Origin: Bacteroidales bacterium UBA3868
GTDB lineage: Bacteria; Bacteroidota; Bacteroidia; Bacteroidales; WCHB1-69
Direction of reading: 5' to 3'
DNA: 11,488 bases
NCBI GenBank assembly: GCA_002392325.1
Contig: DGGS01000125.1
Span: 1 to 11,488, forward strand
Of the stretch, positions 6,956 to 11,488 are shown piece after piece. Position 1 is the stretch's first letter; each line of letters opens with the position of its first letter. The notes under the pieces were generated by a model, which worked only from the letters and a program-made list of their open reading frames with translations, was not told the DNA's origin and made no database searches. The position numbers and the translations under genes were made by a program.

Positions 6956-8458
6956 ATGAAAAAGTTATTAAGCAGCATATTGATTATCAGTCTTTTTTGT
7001 ACCGTAATGGCCCAAGGAGACTATGAGGCGTTCCGCTTCTCACAAATCGAATATCAGGGTACAGCGCGCTACATGGGAGCGGGCGGCGCCTTCAGCGCTA
7101 CCGGCGGCGAATTTTCAGCTCTCAATGTCAACCCTGCCGCCATCGGACTGTACAAACGCCATGAGGTTACCCTCACCCCACTGTCCATCGCTTTCACCAA
7201 TAACAGTTCCTCCTACTATGGGAACACAAGTTCCACTATGAAAGCCAAATACACGGTTCCACAGTGCGGTCTGGTTATCTCCAACCACATTGAGAATTCC
7301 AACTGGAACTACTGGCATTTCGGGTTCGGATACAACCGTATCATGGACTACAACAACACTTTCCGCGCCAACGGAATTGTCAGCAATTCCATAGTGAACA
7401 CCATCCTACCCCACGCCAACGGCACACCTTACAGCGCCCTCACCGGAGACGCATCCCTGGCTTGGAGCACTTGGCTGATTGACACTATTCCAGGCACTAA
7501 CAATCTGTATTACAGTCCTTTTGAAAACGCCAAACTGGAACACGACGCTGTTGTGAAAACATCCGGAGCCATGGACGAAATCAGTTTTTCTTTCGGCGGC
7601 AACTATTCCGACAAACTTTTTGTCGGCGCCACCATTGGTGTTCCTGTGCTTGACTACAAAGAGGTGATCTCGTACGCTGAAACAGCTTCCGACGAAGTTA
7701 CCCTGTCTCACGGCATCCGCTCGTTCCAAACCAACAGCACTCAACAGAATTCCGGAGGCGGCATTAACTTGAAGTTGGGTCTCATCTATCAGCCCGTTAA
7801 CTTTTTACGAGTTGGTGCCTCGTTCCAAACGCCCACCTATTTCTGGAGAATTCGCGATTCCTATAACCGCAACATGATTTCTTACTACACGAACGGCAAG
7901 AACTCCGACACTTGGAGTTACGATAACGGTTACCGTTTCTCGCTCACCACTCCGCTCAAATTTAATGTAAGCGCCGCTTTCCTCATCAAGAAACGCGCCT
8001 TCATCTCCGCCGAGTATGATTTTATCGATTATTCCATGTCGAAACTTTACGCCGACGATTATTCGTTTGATACAGAAAATCAAACTATTGATAATAAATT
8101 CGGCATTTGCCATACGGTAAAATTGGGTGCCGAAGTGAATGTGACTTCCAAGTTCCTACTTCGCGCGGGTTACAACTATAAAACTTCTCCCTACAAAAAT
8201 TTCGCCTCCAGTTTCAACGGAAGCGCACATTACGGTTCTGTCGGCTTCGGCATCCGCACAAAATATGTGTTCTTCGACATGGCATATGTGATGAAATACG
8301 GAAAAGACAGTTTCTGGCTGTATCCTGACAACAACTCCCAGAACATGGGCGAATACGAGGATCTCATCCACAATCCCGGTTCAGACGCCTATCTTAGCGC
8401 CATCTCCACCAAAGGCATATCGCACAGAATTGTCGCTACCATCGGATGTAAGTTCTAA
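6956..8458 (+). CDS. FadL/TodX-like outer-membrane beta-barrel protein
   Basis: This 500-residue protein has a signal peptide of about 19 residues (ending VMAQG) and the N-terminal pattern of the Bacteroidota FadL/OmpP1 relatives: SQIEYQGTARYMGAGGAFSATGGEFSALNVNPAAIGLYKR at about 29-68, in which the GGxFSALxxNPAxIGxY core is the family hallmark. The rest is a run of alternating amphipathic strands, with stretches such as LKFNVSAAFLIKKRAFISAEYDF and KFLLRAGYNYK, and the chain ends in phenylalanine (VATIGCKF), as expected for a barrel inserted by BAM. FadL proteins pass hydrophobic molecules across the outer membrane; Bacteroidota members are often labelled 'hemin receptor' without proof, and the related PorV serves type IX secretion. 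The substrate here is unknown. It lies 30 bases after the lipoprotein gene and 6 bases before the next, so it belongs to one operon. Confidence 0.85.
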   Translation: MKKLLSSILIISLFCTVMAQGDYEAFRFSQIEYQGTARYMGAGGAFSATGGEFSALNVNPAAIGLYKRHEVTLTPLSIAFTNNSSSYYGNTSSTMKAKYTVPQCGLVISNHIENSNWNYWHFGFGYNRIMDYNNTFRANGIVSNSIVNTILPHANGTPYSALTGDASLAWSTWLIDTIPGTNNLYYSPFENAKLEHDAVVKTSGAMDEISFSFGGNYSDKLFVGATIGVPVLDYKEVISYAETASDEVTLSHGIRSFQTNSTQQNSGGGINLKLGLIYQPVNFLRVGASFQTPTYFWRIRDSYNRNMISYYTNGKNSDTWSYDNGYRFSLTTPLKFNVSAAFLIKKRAFISAEYDFIDYSMSKLYADDYSFDTENQTIDNKFGICHTVKLGAEVNVTSKFLLRAGYNYKTSPYKNFASSFNGSAHYGSVGFGIRTKYVFFDMAYVMKYGKDSFWLYPDNNSQNMGEYEDLIHNPGSDAYLSAISTKGISHRIVATIGCKF

Positions 8459-8464
8459 ACAACT

Positions 8465-9241
8465 ATGTATAAGCGTATTATAGCAGCATTCATCATTGCT
8501 ATTTTCGTTGGAGAAGTTTCGGCACAATCCATCTATAATACGGCATTCCATCATTTTACCACCGATCCTATGGCCAACATATATGGCTGGCAAGGATCCC
8601 AACTGAACAAATACACGTCTGAAGGGAAATTCCTTCAGACGTTTGGCATTCCTTCTTATGGTAATATCGCCCATGTGGATGCGGATAACGCTGTAAAAAC
8701 CTTAGTATTCTACCAGGAAGCAGGCAAACTGGTTCTGCTGAACAATAAACTGGCGCCCATCGGCAACGAGTTGGACCTTTTCGAACACGACTTGACCTCC
8801 ATAACACTGGCGGCTCTCTTCGGAAACAACCAAATTGTCTTATTTGATGAACCCAACCAAGACCTCTACATCACCGATTTGAATCTGAATGTTGTCAACA
8901 AAACCCATTGCAGTTTCCCCGAAGAAATAGCCCCATTCTTTCTGCAATCCGAATCCGACCATTGCATTATGCTGGTGGACTCTCTGAAGGGCATCTTCTT
9001 CTTTGACCGGTTCGGCACCTTCGATCGGCGGTTGCCCATTCCCGGAATCCTTTCCGCCCAACTATATGGAGATAATCTGATTTATCTGAAAGACAACACC
9101 TTATATCAATATAACAGAAAAAAACTGGAACAAACCCATACAAGTCCATCCTTTATTCCAAACAGCAAAGAGATCCGCATGGCAGGAACCTGGCGCTTCA
9201 TTTTGGACAAGGATGGCACTCTGCACACTATTCAACAATAA
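8465..9241 (+). CDS. Secreted propeller-like protein of unknown function
   Basis: This 258-residue protein has a clean signal peptide (about 1-20, ending EVSAQS), so it is exported to the periplasm or beyond. The mature part reads as successive short beta-strands of the type TDPMANIYGWQGSQLNKYTSEGKFLQTFG, NKLAPIG, QDLYITDLNLNVVNK, KGIFFFDRFGTFDRRLPIPG and GDNLIYLKDNTLYQYNRKK, which resembles NHL or other beta-propeller blades; this is inference from the pattern. There is no lipobox, transmembrane helix or enzyme motif. I recall no characterised member. It starts 6 bases after the FadL-like stop and ends 19 bases before the next gene, so it is co-transcribed with both. A possible role is binding a partner of the barrel or lipoprotein encoded upstream. 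No Shine-Dalgarno is visible. Confidence 0.8.
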   Translation: MYKRIIAAFIIAIFVGEVSAQSIYNTAFHHFTTDPMANIYGWQGSQLNKYTSEGKFLQTFGIPSYGNIAHVDADNAVKTLVFYQEAGKLVLLNNKLAPIGNELDLFEHDLTSITLAALFGNNQIVLFDEPNQDLYITDLNLNVVNKTHCSFPEEIAPFFLQSESDHCIMLVDSLKGIFFFDRFGTFDRRLPIPGILSAQLYGDNLIYLKDNTLYQYNRKKLEQTHTSPSFIPNSKEIRMAGTWRFILDKDGTLHTIQQ

Positions 9242-9260
9242 CAATCAAGATATCGGCACT

Positions 9261-10520
9261 ATGAAAAGAACACTTGTCACGCTTGCCCTACTATTGAGCA
9301 TAATTCCGGCTTTCAGCACCCATATTCTGATTCCCATGGATTTGGAACAAAGCAACCACTTAAAGGCATACGGAATCGCCTATTATGCGGTGGCGCATCA
9401 GATTGACATGAGTTGGCTGTTGAACTATCGGGGAGGCAGTTTTATGTGTGGATATAGTGATGCGGTAGAGAACGAATGCCGTGTCAGAGGAGTCTCTTTT
9501 CAAGTCATCGCCGATGTACAGGCCCAGCAGATTCTGAACGAGATTTCCTCCATGGAAAACAACATGAACGAAATCCGGCTCACCAAAGAGCCCAAAATAG
9601 CTGTGTATTCTCCCAAAAACAAGCTTCCCTGGGACGATGCTGTGACACTTGTCCTCACATACGCTGAAATCCCCTATACCGTCATTTACGATGAAGAGGT
9701 TATCGGGGGGGAGTTGCCTAAATACGACTGGCTGCACTTGCACCATGAGGACTTCACGGGCCAATACGGCAAGTTCTGGGCAAGTTACCGCAATGCCAAA
9801 TGGTATCAGGATGATGTGCGCGAAAACGAGGACCGTGCAGCGCGTCTGGGTTTTGCCAAAGTGTCGCAAATGAAACTGGCCGTGGCCAAGGGCATCCGCG
9901 ATTTCGTGGCCGGTGGCGGCTATTTGTTTGCCATGTGCTCCGGTCCTGACAGTTACGACATCGCCCTGGCCGCCGAAGGCGTGGACATCTGCGATGTGAT
10001 GTTTGATGGTGACCCGATGGACCCGCAGGCACAAAGCAAACTGAACTACAACAACTGCTTCGCTTTCACCAACTTCCGCATCGTGACCAACCCTTACGAA
10101 TACGAGGTTTCCGACATTGATGTTAAACCAACCATCCACCTGACCAACAAGAGCAACGATTTCTTCACCCTGTTCGAATTTTCCGCCAAGTGGGACCCCG
10201 TTCCCACCATGCTCTGTCAGAACCACATGAATGTTATCCCAGGGTTCATGGGACAAACCACCGCTTTTCGCAAGGATGTCATCAAACCCACGGTAACCAT
10301 TATGGGAGAATCCGCCCAATTTGATGAGGCACGATATATTCACGGCGAATATGGCAAAGGAACCTGGACATTCTATTCCGGCCATGATCCCGAAGATTAT
10401 CAGCATCTGGTAAACGACGAGCCAACCAATTTGGATCTTTTCCCCAATTCGGCCGGCTATCGGTTAATCTTGAACAATGTGTTGTTCCCTGCCGCTAAGA
10501 AGCAGCAGCAGAAAACCTAA
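9261..10520 (+). CDS. Secreted protein of the family often labelled 'asparagine synthetase B'
   Basis: From the ATG at 9261 the product has 419 residues and a signal peptide (about 1-19, ending IPAFST). A longer frame from 9213 would overlap the upstream gene and bury the signal peptide, so I reject it. The body is strongly patterned: HLKAYGIAYYAV at 33-44, WLLNYRGGSF at 52-61, PKIAVYSPKNKLPWDDAV at 111-128, YDWLHLHHEDFTGQYGKF at 155-172, GGGYLFAMCSG at 218-228 and GKGTWTFYSGHDPEDYQH at 365-382. Homologues in Bacteroidota databases are often called asparagine synthetase B, but I see neither an N-terminal Cys2 glutaminase nor an SGGxDS ATP-binding motif, and it is exported. The GGGYLFAMCS elbow with Cys226 and the GKGxWxFYSGHDPE segment recall class I glutamine-amidotransferase-like or ThuA-like folds. 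Activity is unknown. Last gene of the plus-strand operon. Confidence 0.85.
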   Translation: MKRTLVTLALLLSIIPAFSTHILIPMDLEQSNHLKAYGIAYYAVAHQIDMSWLLNYRGGSFMCGYSDAVENECRVRGVSFQVIADVQAQQILNEISSMENNMNEIRLTKEPKIAVYSPKNKLPWDDAVTLVLTYAEIPYTVIYDEEVIGGELPKYDWLHLHHEDFTGQYGKFWASYRNAKWYQDDVRENEDRAARLGFAKVSQMKLAVAKGIRDFVAGGGYLFAMCSGPDSYDIALAAEGVDICDVMFDGDPMDPQAQSKLNYNNCFAFTNFRIVTNPYEYEVSDIDVKPTIHLTNKSNDFFTLFEFSAKWDPVPTMLCQNHMNVIPGFMGQTTAFRKDVIKPTVTIMGESAQFDEARYIHGEYGKGTWTFYSGHDPEDYQHLVNDEPTNLDLFPNSAGYRLILNNVLFPAAKKQQQKT

Positions 10521-11131
10521 ACAATACCTAATGTCTGTTTTATTTTGGAAGTGAGAATATCGATGCCTTTTTCGTTTTCGGCACCGATGGGGATGATAAT
10601 ATCCGCAAGACGCTTAGAGGGCTCAATAAAGAGCTCGTGCATGGGTTTCACGAAGTTCTGGTAATGAACGATGGACTTGTCCAGTCCGCGCCCGCGCTCG
10701 TTCACATCGCGCTGGATAATGCGAATCAGGCGCTCGTCGGCATCGGTATCCACAAAAACTTTTATATCCAGATTCCGGCACAAAGAAGCGTCAGTGAAAA
10801 TAAGGATCCCTTCCACAATCAGCACATCGCAAGGGTTTACGGGAATGGTATCCTTTCCTCTACCGCAAGTCACATACGAATAGGTAGGCATCTCGATGGG
10901 ATTTCCTGCCCGCAGTTCATCAATATGTTGGACCAGCAGCGGCCATTCGATAGCTGACGGATGGTCGAAGTTGATCTTCTCTTTCTCTTCTTGAGGAAGA
11001 TGACCATTATCCTTGTAGTAAGCGTCTTGTGACAAAACGCTCACTTTCTCACGCGGAATGCTTTGGATGATTTTCTTTACAACAGATGTTTTCCCGGAAC
11101 CGGAGCCGCCGGCGATGCCAATCACTAACAT
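10517..11131 (-). CDS. udk: Uridine kinase
   Basis: From the ATG at 11131 the product has 204 residues, typical for bacterial uridine/cytidine kinase, which phosphorylates uridine or cytidine in pyrimidine salvage. The P-loop GIAGGSGSGKTS stands at about residues 5-16, followed by LSQDAYYKD, FDHPSAIEWPLL, MPTYSYVT, DVLIVEGILIF (Walker B-like) and the lid region RLIRIIQRDVNERGRG, ending in LADIIIPIGAENEKGIDIL; all are family features. A frame opening at 11176 adds 15 residues but crosses the likely promoter at 11157-11164, and the CTCCT-ATG context on the minus strand fits the shorter start less well than an A-rich leader, though the P-loop distance is right. Its TAG shares four bases with the TAA of the convergent plus-strand gene, so no room exists for a terminator between them. 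Confidence 0.96.
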   Translation of the reverse strand: MLVIGIAGGSGSGKTSVVKKIIQSIPREKVSVLSQDAYYKDNGHLPQEEKEKINFDHPSAIEWPLLVQHIDELRAGNPIEMPTYSYVTCGRGKDTIPVNPCDVLIVEGILIFTDASLCRNLDIKVFVDTDADERLIRIIQRDVNERGRGLDKSIVHYQNFVKPMHELFIEPSKRLADIIIPIGAENEKGIDILTSKIKQTLGIV

Positions 11132-11156
11132 AGGAGTATCTTTTAAATTACCGTTG

Positions 11157-11164
11157 CAAAGATA
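11157..11164 (-). promoter_or_regulatory. udk: Likely -7 box of udk
   Basis: The minus strand reads TATCTTTG, an exact TAnnTTTG match, 25 bases before the chosen ATG. Transcription would begin near 11150, leaving a leader of about 20 bases. No clear -33 box is visible; the region upstream is the T-rich tail of the tRNA terminator. Confidence 0.55.
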
Positions 11165-11179
11165 ACTATTTTTCAATAA

Positions 11180-11209
11180 AAAAACACGCTGGATTCAGCG
11201 TGTTTTTCT
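11180..11209 (-). terminator. Strong terminator after tRNA-Gln
   Basis: The stem AACACGCTG (11183-11191) pairs perfectly with CAGCGTGTT (11196-11204) around the four-base loop GATT, and flanking A and T runs extend it. On the minus strand a run of seven Ts follows, a classic intrinsic terminator, about 20 bases after the tRNA 3' end and just upstream of the udk promoter. The plus strand also has a T-run after the stem, so it may work both ways. Confidence 0.85.
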
Positions 11210-11221
11210 TTTCATTTCTGT

Positions 11222-11291
11222 TGCCCCGATAGGACTCGAACCCATACAAACAGAACCAGAATCTGCTGTGCTACCATTACACCACAGGGCA
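11222..11291 (-). tRNA. tRNA-Gln (anticodon CTG)
   Basis: The 70-base minus-strand sequence folds as a full cloverleaf: acceptor TGCCCTG with CGGGGCA (one G-T pair), a D-arm GTGTAATGGTAGCAC, an anticodon stem GCAGA/TCTGT around the loop TTCTGGT, and a T-arm ATGGG-TTCGAGT-CCTAT. The anticodon CTG lies at 11257-11259 and reads the glutamine codon CAG. The 3' CCA is not encoded and must be added by the CCA-adding enzyme. It has its own promoter and terminator and is a single-gene unit. Confidence 0.97.
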
Positions 11292-11345
11292 ATTCGTTTG
11301 AGCGCGCAAAAATACATTTTTTTTTGAAACACGCTCAAACGAATT
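11291..11345. repeat. Perfect 14-bp inverted repeat around the tRNA-Gln promoter
   Basis: The arms AATTCGTTTGAGCG (11291-11304) and CGCTCAAACGAATT (11332-11345) are exact reverse complements separated by 27 bases. The inner stretch holds the -7 box. One arm contains the -33 box; the other covers the probable start site, the 5' leader and the first base of the tRNA. Confidence 0.8.
11307..11339 (-). promoter_or_regulatory. Promoter of tRNA-Gln
   Basis: On the minus strand a TTTG -33 box (11336-11339) and a TATTTTTG -7 box (11307-11314) are separated by 21 bases, close to the Bacteroidota arrangement. Transcription would start near 11300, about nine bases before the mature tRNA. This is the only promoter in the window with both boxes clear. 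Confidence 0.65.
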
Positions 11346-11365
11346 TTATTTTTTTGTTTTTTCTT

Positions 11366-11488
11366 TTATGAGACGAAGACCACTTCGTACCAGAGGTATC
11401 CGCTCACCACTACTTCCTTGTAGTACACATTATCAACTTTGAAGTACACATTGCCGTCGAGTACAATCTCTTCGTAGTTGCTGGGCAG
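11366..11488 (-). CDS. C-terminal 40 residues of an unidentified, possibly DUF6515-like protein (partial)
   Basis: An open frame enters from the right edge and ends at TAA (11366-11368). The visible peptide begins LPSNYEEIVLDGNVYFKVD and ends SGYLWYEVVFVS. The LPxxY..I.(V/D)G..Y....VYY pattern, with short Tyr/Val-rich beta-strands, recalls small surface or lipoprotein tails of the DUF6515 kind in Bacteroidota, but 40 residues are too few to be sure. The start, any signal peptide and the promoter lie outside the window. No clear intrinsic terminator follows on this strand; the next feature is the tRNA-Gln promoter. Confidence 0.6.
   Translation of the reverse strand: MPSNYEEIVLDGNVYFKVDNVYYKEVVVSGYLWYEVVFVS

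Noticed and set aside
9213-9260. Longer start for the last plus-strand operon gene
   Set aside because: It overlaps the preceding gene by 29 bases and would place 16 residues ahead of a normal signal peptide.
9360-10406. Open frame of 348 residues on the minus strand
   Set aside because: It lies wholly opposite the exported 'asparagine synthetase B'-labelled gene, whose signal peptide and conserved motifs are convincing. The antisense peptide has no recognisable family pattern and is explained by codon bias of the real gene.
11132-11176. Longer udk start at 11176
   Set aside because: It adds residues before the P-loop that kinases of this type lack and starts upstream of the likely -7 box at 11157-11164.
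11291-11345. Inverted repeat as terminator of the partial gene on the right
   Set aside because: On the minus strand the repeat is followed directly by the tRNA sequence and not by a T-run; its content fits a promoter better.

Overview
The window looks like chromosomal DNA from a Bacteroidota bacterium, most likely of the order Bacteroidales. The reasons are the protein families (a PorE-type OmpA protein, a FadL/TodX-like barrel of the Bacteroidota type, a short ProRS of about 490 residues), recurring promoter-like boxes of the form TAnnTTTG, A-rich rather than Shine-Dalgarno leaders at most starts, and many secreted proteins whose signal peptides end in A-Q. The species cannot be named from the sequence. 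I see no insertion sequence, phage gene, CRISPR array or toxin-antitoxin pair; this is ordinary core and envelope gene content with several less-studied families.

Layout. (a) 1-811, minus strand: the N-terminal 270 residues of an unrecognised secreted, cysteine-rich protein that runs off the left edge. (b) 812-1166: a T-tract-rich gap with the terminator of the next operon and candidate promoters for the left gene. (c) 1167-5399, minus strand: a three-gene operon in the order proS (prolyl-tRNA synthetase), mazG (NTP pyrophosphohydrolase), then a PorE-like protein (TPR, beta-propeller, regulatory-like fold, OmpA domain). The mazG stop codon directly abuts the start codon of the porE-like gene. 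(d) 5400-5503: a compact divergent control region with two facing TATTTTTG boxes inside a perfect 15-bp inverted repeat, plus a rare full Shine-Dalgarno. (e) 5504-10520, plus strand: a likely four-gene operon encoding a Tyr/Trp-rich and Ser-rich lipoprotein, a FadL-like outer-membrane barrel, a secreted propeller-like protein of unknown role, and a secreted protein of the family often labelled 'asparagine synthetase B'. (f) 10517-11131, minus strand: uridine kinase, convergent with the previous gene and overlapping it by four bases at the stop codons. (g) 11180-11345: a strong terminator, tRNA-Gln(CTG) and its promoter lying inside a 14-bp inverted repeat. (h) 11366-11488, minus strand: the last 40 residues of a small-domain protein, perhaps DUF6515-like.

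How the parts fit. Most products act at or beyond the cell envelope: the porE-like protein would tie a secretion apparatus to peptidoglycan, and the plus-strand operon combines a surface lipoprotein, an outer-membrane channel and two exported proteins, which suggests one envelope-associated job that has not been described. The items most worth following are that four-gene operon, the doubtful 'asparagine synthetase B' label, and the facing promoters at 5423-5482. Promoters and terminators are read by eye from consensus; nothing here was tested by database search.
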